Source of the DNA: JANQPX01 sp965204405
Lineage (GTDB): Bacteria > Pseudomonadota > Alphaproteobacteria > Geminicoccales > Geminicoccaceae
Assembly (NCBI GenBank): GCA_965204405.1
Contig: CBDBEN010000005.1
Location: forward strand, 2,604,001 to 2,668,000
Length of the DNA stretch: 64,000 nucleotides
Reading direction: 5' to 3'
Shown here: one piece after another, positions 7,555 through 16,709 of the stretch
Layout of the letters: every line of letters starts with the position of its first letter
How positions within the stretch are numbered: the stretch's first letter is position 1
Position numbers and translations under genes: made by a program
The notes under the pieces: generated by a model
The model's database searches: none
What the model saw: the letters and a program-made list of their open reading frames with translations, nothing else
Told to the model about the DNA's origin: nothing

Positions 7555-9006
7555 ATGCGCGCACCAAATCCGACTGAGCACAATCAATGGTATCCTTTTC
7601 AGAACCGGCCGCTGCCGCCGGCTGGCGCTGAGGTCAACCCTGCTGTGGTGCCGCTTTTTGATGTCGCCCCGTTGCCGTCGGCAGCCCGTTTCGTGGTGGT
7701 AGGGGCAGGTGTGCATGGTATGTCCACTGCGTGGCACTTGGCCATGGCGCTGGAGCTTAGCGGGAAAGGGAAGGGGAGCGATGTCGTTCTGATCGACAAG
7801 CAGGGACCTGGAGCCGGCGCAACCGGGCTCGCATGCGGTTGCGTGCGCAATCTCTACATGACCGGCCCCTTGCATGCGATCCTGCGGGAGAGTGTCGCTG
7901 TTTGGGAGAGCGATCCGGTTAATTTTGGTTTTCAACAGGTGGGCTACATCTCGGTCGGCGAGGCCAATCAGGAAGAGGACTACATCAAGCTTCATCGGAG
8001 CCAGAATGATCAGGGCTATCCCTCCGATCTCTATCTTGGTAGGGACGCTCATCGTTTTCTGACTTCAATATGGCCGGATTTCAAAACCGAGCGGTGCGAT
8101 GTCGTCCTGCATGAGAAGCCTAGCGGTTATGCGGGCACCCACATGGCATGCTGGGGACTTGATCAAAAGTGCCGACAGTGGGGTGTCCAGCGTGTCTATG
8201 GCGCCGAGGTCATTGGCTACGATCGGCAAGGCGGTACCGTGACAGCTGTCGTAACTGATCAAGGCACGACCCGGGTCGACGAAGCTCTCGTGCTGTCAGC
8301 GGGAGCTTGGATGCCGAGGCACTGGTCCTGGCTGGGACTTGACTCCCATAGAGACGTAACGTTTCCCGATGGCCATGTTGAAGAAGCTATGGACATGTGG
8401 ACATTCTGGCGGCTTTTGGAGGGAGAAGTTTATCTGCCCGACGGCGTCGACTTCCGAACCGCCGATCGAAAAGACAGCCCGGTCCTTCACGTCGAATTGA
8501 TGGGGACTCCCGTTCTCGACAACACTGGCAAGGAATTGAAGGATCACGTCTATTTTTACACCCGCTATGCCGCAGAGCGCACCGGCTTGCCGGGGCTGCA
8601 GGGCGGGACGATTCCAATTAAGCTTGGTCCGGATGCGGAACTCGAACCATACGGTCATCTGAACGACCTCTATCAGGCCGATGATTGGTTCGCCGATTAT
8701 TATTGTGCGGCGGCCGCGCAGCTTTTTCAGCGTTTCGAAGGGCTGCGTCCTCATTTCAAAGAGAGGCGAAATGGTGGTATCGGCGCTTTTACTCCGGACA
8801 ATGTGCCTATTTTCGATTGGGTTGCCGACAACGCCTTCATGACCGCCGACAGCAACCACGGCTTCAAGATGATCGGCGTTGGCAGCCTAGTTGCCCGGCT
8901 TTTGACTTCGGGCGATATGCCTGCCGAACTCGCCCCCTTCGCCCTTCGCCGCTATCAGGAGGGGTGGACCTACGGAGATCGGAATTCCAACTGTCCTTGG
9001 GTCTGA
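7555..9006 (+). CDS. FAD-dependent oxidoreductase, DAO family (sarcosine-oxidase beta-like)
   Basis: 483 aa flavoprotein of the D-amino-acid-oxidase fold. The dinucleotide-binding motif VVVGAGVHGMSTAWHL starts near residue 45, followed by the ribose-binding region VVLIDKQGPGAGATG and a C-terminal FAD contact region (FDWVADNAFMTADSNHGFK). It resembles SoxB-type subunits. The Arg-His pair that carries covalent FMN in true SoxB is replaced here (GTHMACWG), so covalent FMN is doubtful. No alpha/gamma/delta partner genes are adjacent. An amine or N-methyl amino acid substrate is likely by family. The ATG at 7555 has only a weak SD (GGGGACA). Confidence 0.82.
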   Translation: MRAPNPTEHNQWYPFQNRPLPPAGAEVNPAVVPLFDVAPLPSAARFVVVGAGVHGMSTAWHLAMALELSGKGKGSDVVLIDKQGPGAGATGLACGCVRNLYMTGPLHAILRESVAVWESDPVNFGFQQVGYISVGEANQEEDYIKLHRSQNDQGYPSDLYLGRDAHRFLTSIWPDFKTERCDVVLHEKPSGYAGTHMACWGLDQKCRQWGVQRVYGAEVIGYDRQGGTVTAVVTDQGTTRVDEALVLSAGAWMPRHWSWLGLDSHRDVTFPDGHVEEAMDMWTFWRLLEGEVYLPDGVDFRTADRKDSPVLHVELMGTPVLDNTGKELKDHVYFYTRYAAERTGLPGLQGGTIPIKLGPDAELEPYGHLNDLYQADDWFADYYCAAAAQLFQRFEGLRPHFKERRNGGIGAFTPDNVPIFDWVADNAFMTADSNHGFKMIGVGSLVARLLTSGDMPAELAPFALRRYQEGWTYGDRNSNCPWV

Positions 9007-9082
9007 CGAAGGCGTTCCGACTAATAACAGATTGAGGTCCAACTTTCGTGCATGTTCAAATGTGGTTGGCGTTGGTTCTTGA

Positions 9083-9110
9083 TTGACAAATAGGAAAATA
9101 TTCTTATTAT
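9083..9110 (+). promoter_or_regulatory. Probable sigma-70 type promoter
   Basis: TTGACA at 9083-9088 and TATTAT at 9105-9110, spaced by 16 bp, lie in an AT-rich segment about 190 bp upstream of the gene at 9300. The match to the consensus is close. This would drive the 9300-12154 pair with a long untranslated leader. Confidence 0.5.
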
Positions 9111-9299
9111 CAGATCCTGTACTGCGCGTCGAACTGACGTCATGTTATACAACCTGTGATGTTTGTCATCAAGTTTGAATAGTCGCGAATTGGCTGGTGC
9201 TTCTTGTCGAAGCTCCGGAAGTGTTCCTTGTCACACCTCATGATCGAGACGTCTTCTTGATGGGCGTTTTCGTCGTTTGACGATTGGAGTTTTATAACG

Positions 9300-9713
9300 A
9301 TGGTCAGTGCGATCGACGCAACGAAACCTGCTGATGGCATTCCCGCATCAAAAGCAGATCTTCGTAGCAACCTTGCGACTGCAAAATCCGAGATCGAATC
9401 ATTGCAAACCGATCTCGGCGGCATCTTCCGCCTCACGGTTAGCAACGAGACGGCGGCAAGCGTGGTCATCGAGGATGTGGACGAGCGCAAATATCTGGTC
9501 CTCGAAGCGGGCGTTGCGAGCCTTGAAATACCGGACAGCTTGGCACTCGGCGTCGTCCTGAATGGGGTCAATGAGAGCGGCGGAACCGTTACATTCGTCA
9601 CCGAGGCTGGCGGTTCCACGGTCTTTGCCGGCACGGTCGCCATTCCCAATGACAAGCCCTTTTCCGCCATCAAGACCGGCCCGCTCAAAGTTCGCCTGAT
9701 CGTCGGAGGCTGA
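9300..9713 (+). CDS. Hypothetical protein, phage-tail-like
   Basis: 137 aa, no signal peptide. The first 40 residues (DATKPADGIPASKADLRSNL, then a short coiled coil ATAKSEIESLQ) resemble the head of tail-fibre-associated proteins in alphaproteobacterial phages. The rest is beta-rich (LVLEAGVASLEIPDSL, then GTVTFVTEAGGSTVF) and ends in a hydrophobic strand. It lies 2 bp upstream of the 812-aa gene, so the two are cotranscribed and probably function together. The phage-tail reading rests on sequence style only; no other phage genes flank the pair. Confidence 0.6.
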   Translation: MVSAIDATKPADGIPASKADLRSNLATAKSEIESLQTDLGGIFRLTVSNETAASVVIEDVDERKYLVLEAGVASLEIPDSLALGVVLNGVNESGGTVTFVTEAGGSTVFAGTVAIPNDKPFSAIKTGPLKVRLIVGG

Positions 9714-9715
9714 CC

Positions 9716-12154
9716 ATGGTCATTGCCGCGCGCTATATCGGGGCCCTTCTCGGCTCGACCGGATCACAGGAAAGCATCTTGCAGCAGTTCACGCTGGAAG
9801 ACACTAGCGGCACCGGGTCTTCCGGGTTTTTTCGAGTCGGCCTCGCCTTCGAGAAAGGCGATGTTCCCATCGGCGAGCTGCCGGTCGCACGATTGAGCGA
9901 TGGCACCCCGGTGCGCACGGCGATCATGGACACCAACAGCTGGTCCGACGGCTCGCTTAGAAAGGCGACCATGGTGGGTGAGGTCGCCGGGGGCATCAAT
10001 GGAAGCGCCTCGATTGAGGTTCTGGCTGAAGTCGGTACGCAAACCAGCAGCGGAATCGATCCCTTCGCTTATATTAGCGCCAGTACCGACTTCAAAGTCC
10101 GGGTGACCAATCATAGCGGCTCAGTAAGCGGTAACCTGCCGAACCGGACTTATGTGTTGAACATAGCCCTTCTCTCCGCCAGCCGCCGGGAGATCCAGGC
10201 CGACACGCCGGTCTGCGTTCGTATCTTTGCCTGGGGGCACCCGGCCAGCGAAAAGCATCTGATGTGCCTCCACTATGTCGATCTCTGGCTCAGTCAGGCC
10301 GGCGACGTGGTTGGGGTGGAGTGGACGCCGGTCATGTCCCAGCATTGGTGGGTGGACGATCCTTTCGGCAATGGTGCCGCGCCCAAGGAGCAGCGGATCT
10401 ACGACGCAGTTCTGGTTGACGGCGCTACGGAACTCGAAGGGTTCGGCGGGCTGCAGCATGGCTATTATTGTCGCTGGGCAGGCTTGCGCAGCGCCGATGA
10501 TCCCCAGCATGCTCGCCGGCTCTGGATCGACCATGGCAACGCGATGCCGACGTTGAAACTTGCCTATGGCATCACATCCAAGCAGCGCATGATGCGTGCC
10601 GGATACCTCCCGCCGCTGGCTGAGGGCTACAGCTACGATAGCAGTTCATTCAATAGTTTTTACTTACCTCTCGGTGAAAATACAGGCGGGCTGGTACATA
10701 ATCACCGGCGCGCCATTAACGGCACCGGCGGATATAACGGCCGAGGCGCGCTCACCAACATGGATAGCATGACGCTGGTTGAGCAAACGGCGGATCTTTG
10801 GCGTATCTCCCGCATCAGTGCGCAAGCAGGTCTGGCTGTGCATTTCCATGTGCGGGATCATCGACAGGTTTCCGGTGACGTCAGCCTCGGGCTGATCCCG
10901 GCACCGGTCCAGCAACTGGGGGCTCAGACCTATCCGGGCCTGGCCGACGAAATCGTCGCCGTCACCGGCTCCGGCGGCCAGCTCAGTGAGAGCGACTTTA
11001 ATGGCGGTCTGGGGGCCTTTTCCAATTGGGACGAATCCCATCATGTCAGCTACAGCTACTTCATGGCCTTTGTCGAAGGAGAAGCCTATCTCGCCGATGC
11101 CGTTCTGTCGGCCTTCGATGTGCCCTATCGCCGTTCCTTCCACAATGAGTTCGGCACCAACCCGTTTCGCCAGTTCTATTTAATCGAGGCTCGTCGAACC
11201 GCACTTTCCATTCCCAATGATCGCTATGGCGCGGTGCATACCACGGCGCTTCAGGAACGCAGTCTCGGCTGGGGGCAGCTTGCCGCGAACCGTGCGTACC
11301 AGCTCATGCCTGACACTGATCGCCACCGTCCCTATATCGACAAGATGTTCGAGAATCTGAGCAACTGGATCAACGACAGCCTGGCCTTTTTCCCACCGGA
11401 TCATATCGCTAAGGGGGGCTGGGCGTCACGCTTGGGTACGGCCGGTTCTCCCTGGATGAACAATTTCGGTGTCCTAGCCTTTTGGGATGCTACCCTCCTT
11501 GCCGATGATCAAGGCTGGACCGGCTATCGCGCCTTTGCCGAGCAGACAACCAAGCTCATCGCCAATATGTGGGAATACCCCTATTCGACCGTTACCAACC
11601 GGGACATGCGCTTTCATGATATCGAACGCCTGCAGTCCGTCGCTGCCGACGAACCGCTCAATCTTCGGCCCGCCTCCATCGCCGGCAATGTCGTCACTTG
11701 CAACCTCGTCACTGGGCTTTCGATCCGCGATGGTGATTTCGTCTACTTTTCCCTGCGCGACGATTCAGGGAATGCCCTGACCTTGCCGCCGGAAGTCCAA
11801 ACGGCGACGCGGTATTATGCGGTGAACGCAGACACCGGCAGCAAGACGTTTCAGCTCGCCTTGGCCCCTGGGGGAACAGCGCTTGCCATCTCCGACAGCT
11901 CCGCCTGGTTCGGTGTGTTCGCTGCCGACTACACCGGTCTCACACCGGTGGGCGTCGGTGGCGCCTTCTTTCCCGCCGGTGACAGTTTTGCGCAAATCGC
12001 CTATGCCGCCATCGAGCGTGCCTATGGCGCCAAGAGCCTCCACGTACCCTCAGAGCTCATTGAAAAAGCACGCAGTTTCTATGCCCCGCGCACGGAACAA
12101 TGGAATGGTGATAAATTCGCTGCCTGGAATTATGACGGCAATCTCATCCGCTGA
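9716..12154 (+). CDS. Large protein with possible RIFT-barrel polysaccharide-active region and phage-type C-terminal module
   Basis: 812 aa, not confidently recognised, no signal peptide. The N-terminal 130 residues (FFRVGLAFEKGDVP, LSDGTPVRTAIMDTNSWSDG, SLRKATMV) recall the RIFT-barrel start of exo-rhamnogalacturonan-lyase-like proteins. The middle (about residues 270-640) is Trp- and Tyr-rich with many His/Asp residues, as in an alpha/alpha-type carbohydrate-active domain. Residues about 650-735 form a short beta module (SIRDGDFVYFS, YYAVNADTGSKTFQLAL) of a style common in phage tail proteins. It is followed by polysaccharide synthesis genes, so a role in binding or trimming the polymer is plausible. 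Family assignment is tentative. Confidence 0.55.
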   Translation: MVIAARYIGALLGSTGSQESILQQFTLEDTSGTGSSGFFRVGLAFEKGDVPIGELPVARLSDGTPVRTAIMDTNSWSDGSLRKATMVGEVAGGINGSASIEVLAEVGTQTSSGIDPFAYISASTDFKVRVTNHSGSVSGNLPNRTYVLNIALLSASRREIQADTPVCVRIFAWGHPASEKHLMCLHYVDLWLSQAGDVVGVEWTPVMSQHWWVDDPFGNGAAPKEQRIYDAVLVDGATELEGFGGLQHGYYCRWAGLRSADDPQHARRLWIDHGNAMPTLKLAYGITSKQRMMRAGYLPPLAEGYSYDSSSFNSFYLPLGENTGGLVHNHRRAINGTGGYNGRGALTNMDSMTLVEQTADLWRISRISAQAGLAVHFHVRDHRQVSGDVSLGLIPAPVQQLGAQTYPGLADEIVAVTGSGGQLSESDFNGGLGAFSNWDESHHVSYSYFMAFVEGEAYLADAVLSAFDVPYRRSFHNEFGTNPFRQFYLIEARRTALSIPNDRYGAVHTTALQERSLGWGQLAANRAYQLMPDTDRHRPYIDKMFENLSNWINDSLAFFPPDHIAKGGWASRLGTAGSPWMNNFGVLAFWDATLLADDQGWTGYRAFAEQTTKLIANMWEYPYSTVTNRDMRFHDIERLQSVAADEPLNLRPASIAGNVVTCNLVTGLSIRDGDFVYFSLRDDSGNALTLPPEVQTATRYYAVNADTGSKTFQLALAPGGTALAISDSSAWFGVFAADYTGLTPVGVGGAFFPAGDSFAQIAYAAIERAYGAKSLHVPSELIEKARSFYAPRTEQWNGDKFAAWNYDGNLIR

Positions 12155-12304
12155 TTTTTTCTACTTATAATATTTTTTGATTCGTTTTATGCACGCTTAG
12201 ATTGACTTGATTGGCCTGAACGCGATAGGACTTCAGCGCTGCCGCCAGGGCCCGGGGCTCTTATTGGTGTCGGTATCGGCCAATGATTTGATCGGGTGAT
12301 CATC

Positions 12305-13240
12305 ATGAACGTCATCGGCGAGACGCTTGAAGCCGTTTTTCAACGGTACGCCGATCGGCGTTTCCTGTTCGTCAAGCCAGGCGGCAATTGGGGCGATGAG
12401 CTGATCTATTGGGGTGCCAGATCGCTCGCGGACCGGCTATCGATAACATGGCGGGAAATCGAAGGGGAGGCGCTTTCGGCGCAATCGCTCGACGCGTTCG
12501 GCGTCATCTATATTCACGGTGGCGGTGGCTTTAATCCCTATTCGACGGGACGGGTCGCCAAGGCGCTTTTTCATGCAATGCGGCACCACAAAGGTGTGGT
12601 CATCCAAGGGCCGCAGACCTTCGTCACCGACCAGGATCAGCTTCGTTCGATGATTGCTGCCGGCCTCGACCAGCCGGCGGCCGAGGCTGTAATCGTCTTC
12701 GTGCGGGAGAACGCTTCGCTACTCACCGTCAAGGAGGTGTTCCCAGATCATGTCTCCATCGGTCAGGACGAGGATACGGCGTTCCATATCTGTAATGACG
12801 ACATCGAGCACCGGATCGGCAAGGTTCGTCGCCGCTACGACTTGATGGCCATCCGACAGGATTCCGAGAGCGGTGGACTTCAGCCTCCAGATACAAAGGG
12901 TGCCGTCAATGTCGATCCCGCTTATTTCGCGACGAGCTTCAACCATTGGCTTCGTCTGCATGCAGCAGCCAAGCGGATTGTGACCAACCGGACCCATTCC
13001 TCCATCCTTGGTGCCATCCTCGGCACCCCGACGACGCTTTATGCAGGCTGCTATCACAAGAACCGCAGTATATGGGACTTCAGCCTGCAGAGGCGTGGTG
13101 TCGCCTGGCTGGATGACAGCCGCCTCAAGCCCATGCCGGAAGCGCTTAGTGTCGATGCAGGCGGTCTTCGCAATTTTGTAGGCAATAGCTGGAAGGTTCA
13201 GCGCCTCGGCAAATGGCTGCAAGGTGTGCCGCTCTCTTGA
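12305..13240 (+). CDS. Polysaccharide pyruvyl transferase family protein
   Basis: 311 aa protein of the pyruvyl-transferase superfamily (ExoV/PssK-like), which adds ketal pyruvate to sugars of exopolysaccharide repeat units. Readable motifs are FVKPGGNWGDELIYWGAR near the N-terminus, IYIHGGGGFNPYS near residue 75, and the C-terminal GT-B-like part RIVTNRTHSSILGAILGTPT with TLYAGCYHKN. ATG at 12305 is preferred over the in-frame GTG three codons earlier because its spacing to GGGTG is better. It is followed by flippase and GT2 genes on the same strand, which form a polysaccharide operon. Confidence 0.85.
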   Translation: MNVIGETLEAVFQRYADRRFLFVKPGGNWGDELIYWGARSLADRLSITWREIEGEALSAQSLDAFGVIYIHGGGGFNPYSTGRVAKALFHAMRHHKGVVIQGPQTFVTDQDQLRSMIAAGLDQPAAEAVIVFVRENASLLTVKEVFPDHVSIGQDEDTAFHICNDDIEHRIGKVRRRYDLMAIRQDSESGGLQPPDTKGAVNVDPAYFATSFNHWLRLHAAAKRIVTNRTHSSILGAILGTPTTLYAGCYHKNRSIWDFSLQRRGVAWLDDSRLKPMPEALSVDAGGLRNFVGNSWKVQRLGKWLQGVPLS

Positions 13241-13266
13241 TCTTCATGGCTCTCTAGGCGGCTTCC

Positions 13267-14733
13267 TTGACAAAGGCTATCGACAGCAATCTCGCAACGA
13301 AGCTAGCATTCGGCGCGGCCTGGACGCTGATCATGCGCTGGTCTGTTCGAGCGCTCGGCTTCATCAGCACCTTGATCCTTGCACGGCTGCTGACGCCAGA
13401 GGATTTCGGTATCGTTGCCATGGCAACCGTTGTTGCCGGGCTTGCGAACGTTCTTTTCGAGTTCGGGGTTGCAACCGTTCTCGTCCAGGACCCCAACCCG
13501 AAAAAAAAGGACTACGATACTGCTTGGTCGCTCCGTCTTCTTCAGGCAAGCCTTGCAGCCTTCGGCCTCTTGGCAGTCGCCCCTTTAGCGGTTGGTTATT
13601 TCGATGAGCCCCGTATCGAACATGTCCTCTGGGTCATTGCGTTTGCAACCGCGATTGGCGGGTTCGAGAATATTGGGGTCGTCAAATTCCAAAAAGAACT
13701 TGATTTCAAAAGCGATTTCCAGTTCGAAGTCTCACGCAAGCTGGCGCAGTTCGTCATCACGCTTTTTCTGGCCTTTTTCCTTCGGTCCTATTGGGCGCTG
13801 GTGCTCGGCATCGTCGTCGGTCGGGCATCGGGCGTTGCCATTAGCTATTGGATCCATCCCTATCGACCCTGCTGGGACCTCCGGGCCTTCACCAAGATCT
13901 GGTCCTTCTCACGCTGGATCTTGCTGCTGCGCATCGGGGCCTATATCCGAAATGAGATCGACAAGCTGGTGATCGGTGCTCAACGTGACACCGGCACGGT
14001 CGGCTACTACTTCCTGGCATCCGAAATGGCCCATATCGTCAGCACCGAAATTCTGGCACCTATCAATCGTGCCCTGTTTCCGGCCCTGTCCAAGCTCAAT
14101 CAGCGCCCCGAAACCATGAGCAAGGCTCTTCATCTGGCCCTCGCTGCCCAGGCAACCGTGGCCTTTCCTCTTGCCGTCGGACTGGCGATGGTCGCAGACG
14201 ATTTCGTGCCCTTTATTCTGGGCGATCAATGGGCCGGTATGGTTCCAATCATGCAGATCCTTGCCTGGGTGGGGGTGCCGCTTTGTATCCGCTACACCTT
14301 CAGTTCTGCGCTGACAGCACTGCGCAGGCTGCGCGTCGTAACCCTCGTGGTCTGGATTGAGATTGCACTGTTCTTGTTGCTCGTCTTTGCCGTCTCGACC
14401 ATGCCGTCAATTCTCGAGATCGCTCTGATCAAGATCATCCTGTCAATGATCGTCAGCATGACGCTGTTGATCTACGCCACTTCTCTCGGCCTGACACAAT
14501 GGCAGGCGCTAGCAATTGCACTTTGGCGTCCGACGGCCGCGGTCATCGTCATGGCGTCCGTTCTGTTGGCAATCCAACCACATCTCACCGGCATGAGCGG
14601 CATTGATCTGGCGCTTCAAGTAACCATCGGCGGCGGTGCTTACGCAGTATTGGTCTTGGCTCTATGGGGCCTGACTGGGTGTCCGGAGGGTATTGAAACC
14701 CTGATACTACGGCGGTTGGGCTGGCTGGATTGA
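13267..14733 (+). CDS. Polysaccharide flippase, Wzx/ExoT-like (MATE/MOP superfamily)
   Basis: 488 aa with 12-14 hydrophobic segments. The N-terminal pattern (GAAWTLIMRWSVRALGFIST, then ILARLLTPEDFGIVAMA) is typical of lipopolysaccharide/exopolysaccharide flippases that move lipid-linked repeat units across the inner membrane. Membrane segments alternate with short Arg-rich loops. A TTG start at 13267 is used because the frame shows no better ATG near the first membrane helix. It is 26 bp after the pyruvyl transferase gene and 15 bp before the GT2 gene, so it is part of the same operon. No Wzy polymerase is seen in the window. Confidence 0.88.
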   Translation: MTKAIDSNLATKLAFGAAWTLIMRWSVRALGFISTLILARLLTPEDFGIVAMATVVAGLANVLFEFGVATVLVQDPNPKKKDYDTAWSLRLLQASLAAFGLLAVAPLAVGYFDEPRIEHVLWVIAFATAIGGFENIGVVKFQKELDFKSDFQFEVSRKLAQFVITLFLAFFLRSYWALVLGIVVGRASGVAISYWIHPYRPCWDLRAFTKIWSFSRWILLLRIGAYIRNEIDKLVIGAQRDTGTVGYYFLASEMAHIVSTEILAPINRALFPALSKLNQRPETMSKALHLALAAQATVAFPLAVGLAMVADDFVPFILGDQWAGMVPIMQILAWVGVPLCIRYTFSSALTALRRLRVVTLVVWIEIALFLLLVFAVSTMPSILEIALIKIILSMIVSMTLLIYATSLGLTQWQALAIALWRPTAAVIVMASVLLAIQPHLTGMSGIDLALQVTIGGGAYAVLVLALWGLTGCPEGIETLILRRLGWLD

Positions 14734-14748
14734 GCGGGGACATTTCTG

Positions 14749-15639
14749 ATGACAGTATCCATTATCATTCCCACGGCGGGAACACTGGCACGTCGATCAT
14801 CGCTCTTACGAGCAATTCAGGCCGTTCTCGACCAGGATCAAGTTGACGTCATACCGATCGTCGTTGTGAACGGCCACAATTTCGATGCCAGCCTGCTGGC
14901 AAGCCTGAAGGGCAGGGACGATATTCGTTTCTTTCATATTGAAAAGCCGAGTTTGCCCGGTGCGATCAATTTTGGCCGATGTCAGGTGGATACGCCATTC
15001 TTCGGCTTTGTCGATGATGACGACCTCTATCACCCCTGGGCGGTCGCGGAACGACTAAAGGCGTTGAAGGCGTCACCGGACGTGGATGTGGTCGTAAGCT
15101 GGGGCGAACGGGAGAGTAATGGCGGAGCGGAGCGGGTTCCGGCTGCAGAGGTCTGGAAACGGGATGATCCTCTTGCTGCCCTACTCCAAGGATGCTGGCT
15201 TGCAAGCTGCAGCGGTCTCTTCAGGACTGCGACCGTTTCGGCTGACTATTTTGACCCGGAGCTTCACCATCTGGAATGGACATCAGTCGCCCTTCGCCTG
15301 ACTCTCGATCGCTCTCTCATGTTCCTGGAATCGGGGAGGCCTCACTTTTTGATTGCCGACTCACCGGGCTCTCTATCCAAATCCTCCAGCTATTTTTTCG
15401 GCATGGAACAAGCGCTGGATCAACTCTTGACGCTTCCATTGCCTCCACCGATTCGCCAAGGCTTCATCCGAAAGAAAATGTCCGTTCGTCATGAGCTTGC
15501 AGTCCATTTCAGAGATCAAGGGAGTCTCACCAAAGCCTGGAAGCATCATGTGAGGACGTTCTATCATCACCAAGGTTTTCGCTATCTACCGAGCACGATC
15601 CACTTTCTCCGCTCAGTGTTTACCCGTTTCGTACTATGA
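14749..15639 (+). CDS. Glycosyltransferase family 2
   Basis: 296 aa inverting GT-A glycosyltransferase. It begins SIIIPTAGTLARRSSLLRAI, the classical nucleotide-sugar-binding start. The metal-binding acidic motif FFGFVDDDDLYHPW lies near residues 83-96. A probable catalytic acidic region (HHLEWTSVALR) is near residue 175. It lies 15 bp after the flippase gene and is the last gene of the polysaccharide operon, before the convergent PEP-CTERM gene. Donor and acceptor sugars are unknown. Confidence 0.9.
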   Translation: MTVSIIIPTAGTLARRSSLLRAIQAVLDQDQVDVIPIVVVNGHNFDASLLASLKGRDDIRFFHIEKPSLPGAINFGRCQVDTPFFGFVDDDDLYHPWAVAERLKALKASPDVDVVVSWGERESNGGAERVPAAEVWKRDDPLAALLQGCWLASCSGLFRTATVSADYFDPELHHLEWTSVALRLTLDRSLMFLESGRPHFLIADSPGSLSKSSSYFFGMEQALDQLLTLPLPPPIRQGFIRKKMSVRHELAVHFRDQGSLTKAWKHHVRTFYHHQGFRYLPSTIHFLRSVFTRFVL

Positions 15640-15653
15640 ACGGTATCTGACAG

Positions 15654-15679
15654 AAAAAAGCGGCCCTATTGGAGCCGCT
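15654..15679 (-). terminator. Intrinsic terminator of the PEP-CTERM gene
   Basis: Read on the minus strand, AGCGGC pairs with GCCGCT across a 9-nt loop and is followed directly by TTTTTT. It lies 26 bp after the stop of the PEP-CTERM gene. Its mirror may also slow plus-strand transcription leaving the GT2 gene. Confidence 0.8.
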
Positions 15680-15704
15680 GTTCTCACAAGATCATCGTTG
15701 CCGT

Positions 15705-16388
15705 TTATCCCTGAAGAAACCTTCTTCGTCTGAGCAGGAGGCCTGCCAAAAGCAAGCCGATGCCGATCAGGCCGAGAGACTCGGGTTCGGGGATGCGTAT
15801 TTGCGTATCTAGGCTTGTGATCTGTCCTTGTCCCGGCTGGTGTTGAATGGTTACGCGGATGCCAAGCGAGTAGGGATTACCACTTGCAAGGTCGATCGAA
15901 GACTGCACGCCCCCGCTAAAGTTGCTCGTGAAAAAGCTCTTGTTGGCGAGCTGGATTGCATCGAAGGGGTTGCCATTGGCAGGATCGACAAAGGCTTCAT
16001 AGGTGATGTTGCCGTTCGTCGTGCCGCCAATCTCCGAGAATAAAACACCGGTTGCATTGGTAAAATCGGTGTCGCTGATTTCGATGACGAGCGTGCCTCC
16101 ATTATTCGAGCCATTGACCGAGTTCAGATCAATCAAACTGGGCGCGCCAACCAGGAAAGGTTTTGACAGGGCGGTCGAGACATTGACAGTGAAGTTGGTG
16201 AGAGGGCCGCTAAATAATGCCGTACCGTCGACTATGCCGTCGTCGGCATCGGTGACGCTCACCGGCCCGCCGCCATCATCTAGCGATAATGTCAGGATAG
16301 CATGAGCCGCTGGGCTGAAAGAGGTCGTAAGGAGAGTGAAGACGCCGGCTGCCAAGCATAGTGATTTCAGATCAAGTCGACGAAGCAT
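15705..16388 (-). CDS. PEP-CTERM sorting-domain secreted protein
   Basis: 227 aa exported protein. It has a signal peptide (hydrophobic core residues 10-24, cleavage near AHA-I at 30) and a beta-rich body with Asn/Gly/Thr-rich repeats. The C-terminal sorting signal is textbook: P200-E201-P202, a hydrophobic helix (about residues 205-219) and the basic tail RRRR. Such proteins are processed by an exosortase and are linked to exopolysaccharide production; no exosortase gene is in this window. It faces the polysaccharide operon and has its own terminator. PEP-CTERM proteins are unusual in rhizobium-like bacteria. Confidence 0.88.
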   Translation of the reverse strand: MLRRLDLKSLCLAAGVFTLLTTSFSPAAHAILTLSLDDGGGPVSVTDADDGIVDGTALFSGPLTNFTVNVSTALSKPFLVGAPSLIDLNSVNGSNNGGTLVIEISDTDFTNATGVLFSEIGGTTNGNITYEAFVDPANGNPFDAIQLANKSFFTSNFSGGVQSSIDLASGNPYSLGIRVTIQHQPGQGQITSLDTQIRIPEPESLGLIGIGLLLAGLLLRRRRFLQG

Positions 16389-16709
16389 GGCTTCGCTCCA
16401 TAGTTGAGTTTAATGCCTGAAAAACCTTTTGCAGATTTTGTGCCAAATTTCGAAAATCTTTCAAATTGTGTTAATTATCAATTGGATAAGGAAATTTTCT
16501 CATATATTTTATCAAAATGATTAAGTGCCACGGCTGTAAACCTGTTAAAACAGTTGTAAAATTTAACGACATGTCGATGACAAATTGGTGAATAGATCAT
16601 CTGGCAGAAGTGCGACGGCATCGGACGAGCCTGCAGCCAATGAGGGGAACATCTTGATCCCAAGTTCATTTGGAGGACTCAGCGTGAATCAGATGGTGTG
16701 GTCATACCA
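16389..16709. other. Intergenic region, AT-rich, upstream of PEP-CTERM gene
   Basis: 321 bp. The part 16420-16570 is AT-rich and must hold the promoter of the minus-strand PEP-CTERM gene. No gene longer than a short chance frame was seen. No confident -35/-10 pair can be named. Confidence 0.4.
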
